Assembly: GCF_000264995.1 (NCBI RefSeq)
Contig: NW_006767434.1
Coordinates: 117,799-181,798, forward strand
Direction: 5' to 3'
DNA length: 64,000 nucleotides
Source: Punctularia strigosozonata HHB-11173 SS5
Taxonomy: Eukaryota; Basidiomycota; Agaricomycetes; Corticiales; Punctulariaceae
The position numbers and the translations under genes were made by a program. Positions 44,390 through 56,367 of the stretch are shown here, piece after piece; position 1 is the stretch's first letter, and the number at the start of each line of letters is the position of its first letter. The notes under the pieces were generated by a model. It made no database searches, was not told the origin of the DNA, and saw only the letters and a list, made by a program, of their open reading frames with translations.

Positions 44390-44576
44390 TTCGTTAGGAA
44401 GCTGTAGTAATACCATTCATGACGCTCATTCAACGCTCACAGTAACTCTCACATCACTCAAGCGAGGATCCTGCTTTCCCTGTTCGTTGTTCTTACGTCC
44501 ACGGCGCCCGCTGGCGATCCCGACTCTGGCATGTTTCGCTGTCTTGCTGCTCGTCTCGAACGCCCACCCCCGCGCA

Positions 44577-45809
44577 ATGCAGCCCGTCTCATATCTTGAT
44601 AGGACGCCGCAGGAAATCTGGGACCACATCATCTCGTTCAACGACGACGCGACCACGTTGAAAGCTAGCTCGTTGACGTGCCGAGGATGGCTCAATGCCA
44701 GCCAGGCCTAGCTCTTTTCAGAGCCTGTACCCAACGATCCGAATCATTCATTTGATCGATCTCCACCCACCATGGTCCGCGTCTTGAACACCCTCCGCAT
44801 CTCCCCTCATCTGCGCCCCTAGGTCACCGCACTGTCCTTCAACAGGACGGTAAGCATGCCTTTCCTGGCCAAATGGCGGAGCTGGGACTCCCAAACGTGC
44901 AATTTGTTTGCATACGATGCGTACAGGGCGGGCTTAACGCGGATGCTAAATTCACTCGCAACGCCGCGAGTTTGATCGCAATCCTAGCAGCCTTCCCCGT
45001 CTTCTCACCCTCCATATCCACGACTTCCCCTTCACATCTTTGGAACTCACCAGGCTGATCAGAGCCGTTCCTCGAATCACTCGCCTCGGCTTGCATTCTA
45101 TCAAATGGATTGCCCATACCCACCGCGTAGGAGGCTCTGCAACGACCTCAGATGCCGGTACCCCCGCAAGGCTTCGTCTCCAGGAGCCGTATATCCGGAA
45201 CTTCAAAACGGTTCCCTTCTTAGACTATCTCACGGGCCTTTTCACCAGCCGAGATATCCTCGCTATCGAAAACTTATCGTTGCCTGCCAGCACTTCAGGT
45301 CCTCTCAGATGGACAAGTGCGATGAACACGCTTCTACGTCACGGCAATACGCTTACTTGCTTGCGAATCAGTAAATTCTCGGCAAGGCCAGGTGAGTAAG
45401 GAATCACGCACATGAAGAACGCCACTCACTGTCATAATAGATCCTCTTCTACTCTCCCCACTTTGCTCTCTCGTGGCGATCACGATAGAGATGTGGCTCG
45501 GATCCGACAAGGCTCCGAAACAAATGGTAGAGCATGTCGGCAAGTCTCTTGCCACGATTCGGTCTCTCGTCCTCAGATCTGTTGTGTCGAGAATGGACCT
45601 CACGTTCAAGCAAGGCGGTGCGCTGCCCCATTTCCTGCAGGAAGTGGGTTCGGCGTTGAGCGGCGGGCTTCGAGCGGCCCACCAACATGAAGGCCACCTT
45701 CTGGGCGCATCCCCTTGAGGCAATCAGTGATGACGTGGAGTGTTTACTCGAGGAAAACTTTGGAGTGTTACGCAGGCGCGGCAATGCTGTGGAATTAGGC
45801 AGTGCCTAG
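44577..45809 (+). CDS. F-box/LRR-like protein
   Basis: The N-terminal segment reads SYLDRTPQEIWDHIISFND and then ASSLTCRGWL, an F-box-like motif that would bind Skp1 and link a substrate to SCF ubiquitin ligase. After a poorly resolved stretch, a coherent leucine-rich region follows: ELTRLIRAVPRITRLGLHSI, VPFLDYLTGLFTSRDILAIE, NTLLRHGNTLTCLRI, then MEMWLGSD-like and RSLVLRSVV segments, ending GVLRRRGNAVELGSA at 45809. Exon boundaries between about 44705 and 45000 and near 45690 are not settled, so the gene may be intact or lightly damaged. Agaricomycetes carry many such F-box genes that diversify quickly. Confidence 0.5.
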
Positions 45810-45959
45810 AGGGTGTGATTCTGCGTTGTCATCTTCATATCTGCAGTTAGTTATCCTTAGTGACATGAGTCCGGAACCGGTCTCGATGGAAATATAGAGG
45901 TCGATCATTCTTCTCCATACACGGTATTTCGTCCTCCTGTTCGAGGCCGCAATCCACGT

Positions 45960-46500
45960 CTTTGCGCTAAGAATGACGTCCTCGCTATCGAGAAACTATC
46001 GCTGGTCACCTGCAGTTCCCATGGACAAGGGCATCCAATGGTCTTTTCCGTCATAGCAACGCCATTACCTCGTTACAGATTGACCATTGTGAGAACGTGG
46101 CTGCAGGCGCACAGGTGAGAGTGGAAATGTGCGCACAACTACATATTCCCTCATGATTTTCTTGATCTATCGACGCTGTGCTCTCTCGAGGAGAACAGAA
46201 TCAAATCGCGGCTCTATTCATACGAGCCCCTGGATTGGTCAGAGGGCTTTCACCACAATCAGATCTAGTGCCCTCAGATCGGTCGTGTTTGCACTACGGA
46301 CTGAGACGCTGCCAGATCGTCTGAAGGCCATCGGGTTGGCGCTGGACAATCATGGTTTCGGGTGGATAACGAAGCTGAAATTTCACTTCGGACCGCGTCA
46401 CAGCACTCCAGCCAACATGGAAGAATTGGTTGAGCAGCGCTTCTGCATGTTCAGTCAGCGCGGTATTGTCGTCCAAATGATTCGTGAAAGCCGGCGATAG
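45960..46500 (+). pseudogene. Partial tandem copy of the F-box gene 3' half
   Basis: DNA at 45960-46100 reads NDVLAIEKLSLVTCSS, matching RDILAIENLSLPASTS in the preceding gene. It continues with segments parallel to that gene's 3' end: SALRSVVFALR beside SLVLRSVVSRMD, and MEELVEQRFCMFSQRGIVVQ beside VECLLEENFGVLRRRGNAVE, before stopping at 46500. There is no F-box, and frame changes interrupt the first part. It looks like a tandem duplication of the C-terminal half followed by decay. Confidence 0.55.
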
Positions 46501-46731
46501 ACACAATTCTATGTATGAGACTGCATGCCGCTTCTTTCTTTTTTATTCGTTGTCGGTGCGAACAATCAATCTCATTGGCGTTGGCAGACGCGTATCTCAA
46601 CTTTGTCACACTGTCGACACAATGAAAGTTGCGCAATCGCTGCACGCGTCTTAATTTGGTTTTCAATTGTTGGAAGATCCTGCGAGCCGATTGCAAATTG
46701 ATCAGGTCATCAAAACCAAGGCTGTTGCATA

Positions 46732-48563
46732 TCAGGCGAAATGCGGCCAATAATTTGACCAGGATGGCAGTTCATAGGCGGCAGGTTCTAGGAAAAAGAG
46801 CTGGCGCAAGCTCTCGATAAGGAGATAGCCGGACATCGTGATGTATGGCATAGCGGCACAAGCCACCAGCCGCGTCTCCCCTCGACGTTCCCCTGTATAT
46901 ATCCCCAAAGTCATCCGAACGACAACGATGGTCGCGACGATGAGAGCCATTCCCATTCCCCAGGATGATATGACCACCGTCGCGATGCGCCACAGCAACC
47001 GCTCCATCGCGGTGGGAAACCGAGCGTTCCACGCGAGGAAATGAGGTACGCCGTACGTCAGTGCCAACGCCGCTGCGGACAGATTGGATCGCATTATCCC
47101 AGAGAGCCCTTGACCCTTGAAGTCCGTGGACGACTGCAGAGAGGAGTACGGTAAGACGTACGGCTTGTCGAGGATTGGGGGACTGATGAGACCGTAGTTC
47201 CGCATTGCGGCCGATGCGAGCGTCCATCGCTGTATGTCCTCCGATTCGAGGGTGATGGCTTCGTGCTCCTTCCTGTCTCGAATGTGCCAGGGGACGGGCC
47301 GAGATCCGTAAAGCATCTTGCTCTTGAGGTCAAAGAAGCCCGGTCTCTTCATCACTAGGCTCTTCGGAGCGAGGTTGGTATTCCCCAGGTAAGACGTTTC
47401 CGGAAGAAGTGATAAGGGCAGCATCTTCGGACACAATTGCTTCTCAGACAGGTTGACCTTCACTCGCTGCGGAAAGACGAGCCTTGAAGGAGGGGAGGAT
47501 GAAGAGAATGATCCGTCGGGTTGCCCCATCAAATTATTTGACGCATCCTGCTCCAGACACTTGACAAACTGCATTTCTGCCGGGAATCTGATGCAGGCAA
47601 CCCCGTACAACATGTGATACTCTTCCACACTGCACATCACCATGAGTGCACACGCCTCTCTCGCCCTAGAACCTCTTATTAAGGTCGGCTCGACGACGTT
47701 TAGAGGTTTTGACCACCAGAGGAGGTATGTGACAAGAGTGCAAAGCCCATGAGCGACAGTCGAAACCTCGAGAAGACTGAGTGGAAGGTGCTCAGTGATG
47801 CGGGAAAGACAGTTGGCGCAGAACCATGCCACCTGCGCAAGAAGAAGTGCCTTGCTTAGGGCACTAGCTTGAGTGCGGTCGGTGATAGAAGTTTCCGGTA
47901 TGTCGGGAATGAGGTCTGGATCGTGCTTCATCAGGAAGCATACGCCTTGCGCGGTGAGAGTCATCCGAGTTCGCCCGGCCGGAAGGATCAGACTCGGATG
48001 TCCATCGTTTGCGTCTTCGTCGTCTTCGTCCCCGCTGACATCGAAGACGTAGCCTCCTATGGATGCGTAGAAACCATGCACTAAGGTGAATAAGTTTCGT
48101 CGACGCCTGCGGGTTTCGTCTGAAGAATGCGATTGGGGGACAAAGTCGAGCTCCTAGAAATTCAATGACTCTGGTTATGTCAAGTACTTGACTCTGGGTA
48201 AAACAAACTCACCTGCTGCACGCTCTCTATGTCCTTGATGGAGCTTTTATGAGGACTCGTTGCTTCGTCCCGAACAGGCATCATTTTGTTTGCGTGGCTA
48301 AGGACGGAGCGCGCGTTCGACCTCTGGTTGAAGGCGATAAACATAAGCAGCTCTGGGCAGAACAAAGCAGCAGCCATCCATAAAAAGCTCGTCGCGAAAG
48401 ATCGATAGATCGAGGGTCGGTATGTGGGTATATCCATGTGAACGGCACTCCAGACGCTGATCAGGAGCGTGCTGAAGCACAAAGAGAAGATGCCGAAGGT
48501 GCCACGGAAGTTGGGCTCGGAGACCCAGAGAATCGGCTCTTCTCGCTCCTGGAGGGATAGCAT
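46732..48563 (-). CDS. Agaricomycete integral membrane protein of unknown function
   Basis: Two clear exons: one ending at 48213 (upstream limit uncertain; an ATG at 48563 gives MLSLQEREEPILW) and 48153-46732, separated by a 59-bp intron. Exon 1 has EPNFRGTFGIFSLCFSTLLI and WSAVHMDIP, then FLWMAAALFCPELLMFIAFN. Exon 2 begins ELDFVPQSHSSDETRRRRR, then LVHGFYASIGGYVFDV, and later LSAAALALTYGVPHFLAWNA and RIATVVISSWGMGMALIVAT, ending YWPHFA. The combination 'PNFRGT...CFSTL...WSAVHMDIP' plus 'HGFYA..GG' is common in Agaricomycete membrane proteins that have no assigned role. A signal peptide exon may lie upstream of 48563. About five or six membrane segments. Confidence 0.65.
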
Positions 48564-49805
48564 GCCAATGTTGCGTATCTGCAGGCAACCAGTAACGAGA
48601 CGCACCAAGTGATGAGTGCCTCAAGGAGCAGGTAGATGCTCCTCGCTACAGATCAGGATCCAGCATGGCTGCTATATACCGTCGACAACAGTGCTTCCAG
48701 CGGAATAAACCGAGTTGCGACATATCGGAGGCGTAACTGAGACCTTATGAGGCCGATGTTGGGGATATTGATTGCTAGATGCGGATCATTTGAAACTTGT
48801 GTCAAAGCCAAAAGATGAGGAATGAAGTGTCGATGATAGTTCGATAAGAACACATGGCGCCGGATACTGTGGAGACGACATTAGGTCACAGCATTCGCTC
48901 CGATTCAATGCCCAAGTGGCACGCAGCCAACTCCGGAATGGCCCTCTAGATGTTCAATCTGTATCAGTTTGGGATCGGTCAGGCCTTGCACAGTTGTGGG
49001 GACATTAAGACTTTAATCACTGCAGAGCGAATGGCTGGTTTACGATGTAGCGTACCTGAGATATGCTATCACAAACGATTGCAACCTTTGGAAGCCACGG
49101 TAGCTCCCGTACAAGATTTGTATGCGTTTGCGTGTCATCGTCTACATCGGGTATGACCTAGCACTGCAGCGGCGAGAGAAAACGCAGCAGTCCTATCTCG
49201 CAACATCTTTTCCCGGTGTCCGGTGAAACACATGGGTGTGAACGAGGTAAACAGGCCAGAGACTCAAGAACAATGAGCGAAGCTGTCGTATCGGACATTG
49301 CAAACCGGTGAGGCTCGAGCGTCGGTGGACAAATCGGAGGACTCGGCGAGAGGCTGTGGGCGGGAAGAGCCAGCACCGGATCGAAGGGCCATCTATTTTC
49401 GCACGCGTCCGCGACGAGCGCAGCGTGTCAGCGCTGGCTTCTGCTACATGAACAACGCCGGTATTACCACCTTCATATACCATAACCATTTCACGTATTG
49501 AGTCTTTCATGCATGTCAAAGCTGCACCCGGCCCTACAGCTACATTTCCCAACTAGGGGTGGATTTACATTTGCGGTGGTTATGGAGCGTTCACGTAAAC
49601 CTCCTTCACCATGCAACTGCGACCTGAACGCGGTATAAGGAGCGCAGGACGGTTCGTGAGAGGTACCCGAAACAAAAATGTACTCATTTCTGCTTTCTGG
49701 GAGGAAAACGGGAGAGACGTTCCTTTGACTGTCCTCAGTCCTGTATAGGAAGGGCGGTGAATGCAGCGCAAAATATCCAGTTGGCGCTGACCTGAACCAA
49801 CCTGT
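48564..49805. other. Spacer
   Basis: 1.2 kb with no recognised gene. The first 100 bp may include a 5' exon of the membrane protein gene. Open stretches at 49193-49552 (minus) and 49298-49501 (plus) overlap each other and show no recognisable domain. Confidence 0.4.
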
Positions 49806-50632
49806 TTAGAGCTTGCTTGTTATTTCCGCGTGCAAGGCCGCGAGCTCATCCTTCGAGGGCTGCTTAGCAGGCCAACCGATGACAAGCCCTGCAGAATACG
49901 AGGGTGCGTGAGCAGTCCGGAAGGATGGCGGTACGAGTAATGGAAGACTATGTGGGATTGTGGTTGGCGGAAGAGAGTCATACCTTCGGAATCATTTCCC
50001 TCACCGGCCTCGTTCACGGGTTTTGGGATTAAGTGGAAATGGACGTGGGGGACCACCTGGTGAGCGGCCTTTCCGTTGTTCTAGATGCGGGGTTCGTTAG
50101 GACATCGGTTCAGACAAGAAGCGCAAGGTTCAGGAGTATGACTGATCAAGAAATCTCGCAGTAGAAGAAGACTGAGGTGTGTAATTGGGAGAACTCACCT
50201 GTAGGATATTGTAGTTCTCGAGACCTTGCGCGACTGCCAACTTCTTCGCGATCTTCATCTGGTCGATGAGATGTTCGTCGGGGATGTCATGTAGCTTCTC
50301 CCCGTGGTCTGTGAACAGAGCACAAGTCAGTATGGCAATGTAATCTTGAGGGGTCCGAGGATGATGCATACGTATAGGATGATGATGGCGGGGATGGTGT
50401 CTGGTCAGTGCTCACATTTCGGGATGATCACGGTATGACCCCGTGCGATAGGCCCAATATCCAAGAAGGAGTACGAGAGATCCGTCTCGATGAGCTTGAA
50501 CGACGGAATTTCACCCTTGATGATCTTGCAGAAGATGCATGATGCGAGCGACCTTAGGGCGCGGCCTTTCAGTATGGAGGAAGACCCTATGGAACAATGT
50601 CCAAAACTGACTTGGTGGCCATGACAAGCTGG
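49806..50632 (-). CDS. HNT1: HIT-family protein, HINT1/Hnt1-like (145 aa)
   Basis: About five exons. Exon 1 is only 11 nt (50632-50622) and exon 2 starts at 50552, giving MATKSLASCIFCKIIKGEIP. Then come LDIGPIARGHTVIIPK, HGEKLHDIPDEHLIDQMKIA, LENYNILQNNGKAAHQ, the histidine triad VVPHVHFHLIPKP (H-x-H-x-H) and a C-terminal LVIGWPAKQPSKDEL. The C-x-x-C near the N-terminus and the GRA/NG-H spacing match the HINT branch. These proteins hydrolyse adenosine 5'-monophosphoramidates and AMP-lysine conjugates in cytoplasm and nucleus. Length fits the family (about 125-160). The 11-nt first exon is supported by the phase and by the conserved SCIFCKI that follows. Confidence 0.92.
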
Positions 50633-51644
50633 AGCGGCGAGTTATTCGTGTGCGTGGCGGAGAGAAGATGAAACGACGAAACCCCCTCTCCGAATCAGCG
50701 CTGCCGATAAGGGCCGATGACCTCACCGGATAAGGCCGAACTATTTGTGCTTGCTTTGCTGAAACCTGCGGACCACACAAGCACAAATAAACTCTGCGTT
50801 CCTCTCGCACCAAACCACGTGCGTATTCGCTGATTGGGGTTCCTGTCTCCGTTGTTCCCGCTTTTTGCGACACTCGACGTCTCATTACTATGACCGGTCC
50901 GCAAAGAGGCGCAGATCCGGATTGACAGCGACGTTCAGGACCGTAAGGCGGTGCCGTTGCCCCTGTGCATCGCGAACCTTCCGATGAGATTTACGAAGCC
51001 TCATCTGTTGGCATTCCGTGTATACGAGATATCTCACGACTGACAGCTTCAAGGAATGTATATCATGCGGCAAGAAGTGCGGGCTCAGGGCGCTTACGCG
51101 GCGTGAAAACTCGTGAACCTGCCTCTAAAGATAATCGTTATAGAGGGTGAAACTTGAGGTTGAAGTCTGTTTTCGGATCGATACTACCTCCAACTTGTAA
51201 GTCATTCTCATAATAGTGTCGGGGCTCGATACCAAAAACTGAATACAATCCTTACGTTGCCGGATTACTCCTGTTAGGTTCGCCTGACAAGAGCCGTCGT
51301 TCCATGTGCGACCCATCATGGGGAAGCGTATCTGTCTATTGACCTTTCCCATGCCTCATTCACGGAGACGGGCATGCCTCTCGGATGGGGTAATAATGAG
51401 GAAGGTTGTGGAATGCCGCGACGGCTGTCCTCAATTGCAACTACGGCAAGGCTTCATATGGTTCGCCGATCATGTCATCACAGGCGCTAGAATGCACCAT
51501 ATGAATGCTGTGCCACTGGCCAAAGGGAGGTAGTGGAGGATGCCCTTCGTGCTCGGGAGTGCGACAAGCCTTTATAACCCCACGTCCTGGATGATCGCTG
51601 AGTCACCTCGTGCAGCCATCGTCTGGACATCTCGGCGGTGCGGA
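50633..51644. other. Spacer between divergent genes
   Basis: 1 kb between the HIT gene and a DUF6534 gene. No gene recognised. In-frame DNA upstream of 51645 is open to about 51541 (a start at MPFVLGS is possible), so the DUF6534 gene could begin slightly earlier. Confidence 0.4.
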
Positions 51645-53634
51645 ATGGCTCTTATCGCCCTGGATGGCCTACTTGGCGCCTCTCTCATTGGGGTGCTTGT
51701 TTCGGCCGTGTAACTATTCTTACGTTCGTCTCCTTGACTACATGCTTAACATGTGTTCGGATGCAGAGTGTTCGGCATTACGTGCCTCCAGATATACTTA
51801 TACTTCACGGAACATTCCCAGAACGATTCGACCCTCTTGAAGGCATTCGTGAGTCGTTGTCAATCGCGAGATTTAAGCTCACTGACAAATTGCAAGGTTC
51901 TCATCCTATTGTGAGTGGGAGTGCTGTTACTTACAGAGGGAATCCTAGTTATTGAGTGACTGCTATTGCCTAGCTTCTTGGATACATTGCACCTCGCGCT
52001 TCTCAGTCATTCTATCTACTTCTATACTGTATCATGCTTCGGAGACTATTTCGCTCTCACGGTTGCTACCTGGTGCGTGTCATCTCCATTGAAACCAGAG
52101 ACTACTCACTGACGACATGACAAGGTCCCTCTTGGTACGTCTCATCCGCTACGCGCACGGTGATAGGCATATAACATCCGTGACATAGGTGCAAATACCA
52201 ATCAGCGTGAGTGACCCCTCATATCACATAGTGTCGCGCTGAAACGGAGATTACACAGAGCATCGTGACTTTATCTGTGCAATTGTAAGGATTATACACG
52301 TTTCGCTCCGGAACAGAATATTGATTCTTTCATCCAGGTTTTTTGCGTATCGTATCCACAAACGTGAGCTGCGCTTTCCCCGTCCCTGGATCGTGATTTA
52401 TTTTCGAAACTGCAGTTAGTGATGGCCATAACTGGTGGATGCCGCTGGCGATCGTAAGTCTTCCTGATCCATACAACTTCAGTACCTCATCGGAAGCGTC
52501 GTAGTGCGTACTGGCTGCAGGAGAGATGGGTAATTTTTTCGCAAACGGCATTGTTAATTAGCTCAATCCGTTATATCGTCCAACAGCGGCGGGCATAGGT
52601 GAGGCAGCACGCGCCTTGTCTCCAGGAAAAGATTCTGACTCGTACACCTCTGGTCTTGAACGTAGGCATGACTACGGTTGGGTGAGCCCATGATCGTAAC
52701 GATAGATTTGCGCTCTCACACAGATTTCGATCTTAGATTCATCATCAGGAAATTCGCCTTCGAAGATAGAATCGTCGTACGTAGCACCGCGATGCGGACG
52801 GTACGAGACGTGACACTACATGATGTAGAGCTGGGCTGCGAGCGGTTTGACAGCGGGATTTGTGTGCGATACAATGATCACCACGGGAATGGTACACTAC
52901 CTGAATCGAAACCAATCACAGTTCCCGAGGTTCGTTCGGTTTTCATACCGTGTAGGATATCTCAGACCGGACTTTCAGAACACAGAAAGCTGTCAGCATG
53001 CTCACCAATTATGCGTTGAATACGGGTGTGTGTCGCATAACACTGCTATAACTTTCAACTAAAGGCATGTTCTGATAGGGCTGATAACCACGTGCGTATC
53101 TTTGTGGGTCGTCTGTGAGATCTTCCAGCCAACCATTTACATTTGCAGCATCCTTGCGCTGATTACTCTGATCGTGGTACGTCTACCAGTCATGATATTG
53201 GGACATGAATTCCGATACCCAGCAATACAGCTTCTCACTCACCACGAAGAACTAATCTACGCGCCGTTTTACTTCATGCTCGCTCGCGGTAAACTCAGGC
53301 ATTGTTGACGATGAGCTACCGTACTGAGGCTATTCCTGTCACAGTGTATGCTTGTTCCTTCATGTCCGCGTAGGTTGACTCCGTTGTTCCAGCACCACGC
53401 CGTGCTAACTTCTCCCCGGATAGATTGAACACCAGATCCAGCATTCGAGCTGTCATGGACGACCTCGCTGGTCCTGTGATGCTTTCACACATGCGTACTC
53501 CCTCCTTCGCGGACGTAGCTTCTATTCGTGTGAAACACGGGCGTGAAGGATCGGATATTCGGTCGCTCCCGATACGAGGGCGATTGAATGATGGCTGGAC
53601 ACAGGGTTCCCTTGATCGCCCACGCATTAAGTAG
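51645..53634 (+). CDS. DUF6534-type seven-helix membrane protein, second copy
   Basis: Many small exons. The start MALIALDGLLGASLIGVLVS is followed after a short intron by VFGITCLQIYLYFTEHSQND and STLLKAF, then LLDTLHLALLSHSIYFYTVS, FGDYFALTVATW, RFFAYRIHKR, AASGLTAGFVCDTMITTGMV with HYLNRN, TIYICSILALITLIV and LIYAPFYFMLARG. The hydrophilic tail begins LNTRSSIRAVMDD and stops at 53634. These blocks are in the order of DUF6534 proteins (compare the gene at 32220-33916). Not all exon joints were resolved (52140-52330, 52440-52820 and 53000-53160 need transcript evidence), so damage cannot be excluded. Function unknown. Confidence 0.65.
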
Positions 53635-54764
53635 GCTTGACGAAGAGGCGCATGATTTGCAAGGCTCAAGGACAAGGAAATGTCGTAGCTCAAAGGCCGT
53701 ATATACTCATACTATCCCCAAACAACGCGACAGTCAATATAATTATGATATCTCGGTTACTCATTCACCAAGCACAGGTCCCGAGCCGCTACATACCGTC
53801 CGCTGTGTCCACTGGCAGGAGGTGACCTCAAGGCTGATAAGCACGGTTAGGAATCTGGCCTTTGCCTACATTATGTTTTCAAGACTATCGCACTTGGACT
53901 ACTGCAAATGTGCGAGATAGCGAGATAGTGATCGTACAGCAACTGTTTTATGTCTTGCGACTGTACATTGCCCATAATCAACTGTAATACACGCCGTTGC
54001 AATTGCGAGATAGTCTTTCCAAGCCATTACTTAGGAGGGTGATTCAGACTTCTTCTCCATATCATGGCGAAGATCATCGCGAACGTTCAACATCGCCACT
54101 ATGAATTAGATCATCGTTCGCCACTGTATACCATGGGGGTAGGAAGTGCTACGCACGCATTGAGTCCGTGTATAGTCCTGATAGCAACAAGTGAAAGAAT
54201 AACCACTCCATTCCTGCAGGAATGATGCAGCGAATGCTGCCTGGCAACACGTCACCAATATTCCACGAGCGAAGAAGTATCGGAGAAGTCGACTTAGTAC
54301 CGTGTCAGTTCTAGAACGAGTGGTCAGAGACTTTACCATCCTAGTAGCAAATACTTACGCTCTGAATCCGGTACGGGAGCTCCAGAATATGTAACACATG
54401 CTTGCGGTGGCCAAGAAGTCTGCGACGGTATTGGAGACGGAAGGCACGCGTACGGTCTAAGGTCCGCTATGTCTTATCTCCGTGAGGAAGGGCCGGGCCA
54501 AGGCGATACCGCATGATGAGTCTGTTTCCAAATCCGCGATTCGAAGATGCAAACGTAAGACGTACCAGCGTCGCCGACGCATCGAGTATGACTCATATTG
54601 GGTGGTTATCTGTAAGACCTCGTTTTTATCCCACTGGATATCGATGAAATAAGAATTCGTGGAAGAAATAAATATAAACGACACCAGAAGTACAGATTAT
54701 GCGCGAGACTGCTACTTAGACGTCCATGTTAAGGATACAATTGTATAACAGAAACGTTCGGGGT
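53635..54764. other. Spacer
   Basis: 1.1 kb with no recognised gene, AT-richer than its surroundings. The next gene ends at 54765 on the minus strand. Confidence 0.45.
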
Positions 54765-56367
54765 TCAGCGTCTTCGTCTCCTCGCTTGCTCCAACGCGTA
54801 CCGTTGGTACTTGCGTTTGATCATATCGGGTCGGGCCACAATATTCCCGTCCCCATCTCTGACGCCCACTCGGGCATGAGGACCAAGGACGTGGCGGACC
54901 ATCGTCTTACTGTCCCCTACGCAGTCCGGGTCCCATGGGCATACGTACAGACCTTGCTCGTTGCGGGTGAAGTGGACGGCGATCATGTGATCGTGCATCT
55001 CCCACCAGTTGTATGGTCCTTTCTTTTGGCATCCCGTCACCTCGCACTCGGCCTCTAGACGATGGCCGCTGGCACGACCCGGGGCGACTTTGCAATAAAA
55101 CGGCGGGTCCAGCTTCTTCTTCTGCTTTGGCTTCGGCTTTGGCTCGCCTCGCGTTTTGGTGTACGGCATGGCGTTCTGACGCGCCTGAAAGCGCGTGGTG
55201 CGCGAGGGTCCGGCGGTAGGGGCAAGAGCGTCCGCGTGCCCACACAGCGGCGTCTCCCTGGTAGCGTTCTGACGCGTCCGCGCCCGCGTATTGCGAGAAG
55301 GGCCGGCCGGGGGAGCGTTCTCGCCGAACGACGGATCGAGCATGTTCTGCCGAGGCAAAGCCTGCCCGTTATGGGCGGAGAAGGGCACCCGAGGAGGCGC
55401 GACGTGCGGGTGGGGATGCGAGTGCGGCACGCCGTGAGGGTGAGGGTGATGATGGGTGTGCGAGAAGTGGGATACCTCGGCGGTCGGGTGCATGGCGGGC
55501 ATCATATGAGGCGGCAGCGGTTGGTGGGGCCTGTCGTACGGCGTGGCGGCGGCGCGCTGATGGCTGCGAAGGACGCGCTCGGAACCAGTGTCGGGGCGGG
55601 TCGAGTAAGGAATCGGAGGGGGGGCCTGGCTTCGCTGGGATACGGCCTCGGGAGGTGCCCCAAGATAGTAGTATGCGGTGTCGGGAACGGGGGCAGTGGG
55701 AACGGGGGCGCGATCGGGCTGAGCGTATTGTGTAGCATACACCTCGGTAGACGGTCCCGTGTAATAACCCGAACCGGAAGCGGCTTGGGCATACTGCAGA
55801 GGGTCCCAGTGCTGCTGACTCGGATGCTGCTGCTGCTGCTGGTTTACCGCGCCGAAGCCTTCATTCGAATACGAAGAATCGAGGATGCCTTGGGAGTACA
55901 GCTGCTGACCCTCCGGCTGGTAAGGTTGTTCCACGAACGAACCGGCGCCGAGAAGGGCAGGGTCGAGCATGGCTTGCCACGGCATCTGCGGTTGGGCTTG
56001 AGACAAGGACGGCGGTGCGTAGTAGTTCTGCTGCGCGTCCGTAACATGACTAGGGGCAGGTCAGACGGGATATACGAGCACGAAGGAAGGGGAGCGTCGT
56101 ACCTGACACTGGCGGCGGGGCCGAGCACGAAGTCCTGAGGTTGACCGTCCCAGAGGTTGACTTGGGGCGCGTTGACGTTCGCGTCGTACGACGGGGGTGA
56201 TTGAAAGGCAGGTCCACTGCCGTTGGATCCGGAGGAGACGTACATCTGGGAACTGCTAGATGGTGTTTGGATGAGCGGGGTGGCTCTCGGAAGGTGCATG
56301 AACGGTGCGGTACGTACGGGTGGCTGTCTGTCGGGCCGTCAGGGAAGAACCACTCGGTCTGGGACAT
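54765..56367 (-). CDS. Zinc-finger protein with low-complexity N-terminus (494 aa), possible transcription factor
   Basis: Three exons in phase: 56367-56318, 56252-56103 and 56049-54765. Residues 1 to about 330 are disordered-looking and rich in Gln, Pro, Tyr and His, including poly-Gln in SNEGFGAVNQQQQQHPSQQ and a His/Pro tract near FSHTHHHPHPHGVPHSHPHP. A basic stretch KPKPKQKKK follows and could be a nuclear localisation signal. Two zinc-finger-like units lie near the C-terminus: CEVTGC...HDHMIAVH (Cys-x4-Cys then His-x4-His) and CPWDPDC...HVLGPH (Cys-x5-Cys then His-x4-His). The end is strongly basic. This fits a C2H2-type DNA-binding regulator with atypical spacing; targets are unknown. 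The next gene downstream on this strand is the F-box/DUF6534 region, with no obvious link. Confidence 0.72.

Noticed and set aside
49420-49480. GFCYMNNAGI as a histone deacetylase fragment
   Set aside because: Only a short chance resemblance; no other deacetylase motif nearby and the frame ends at once.
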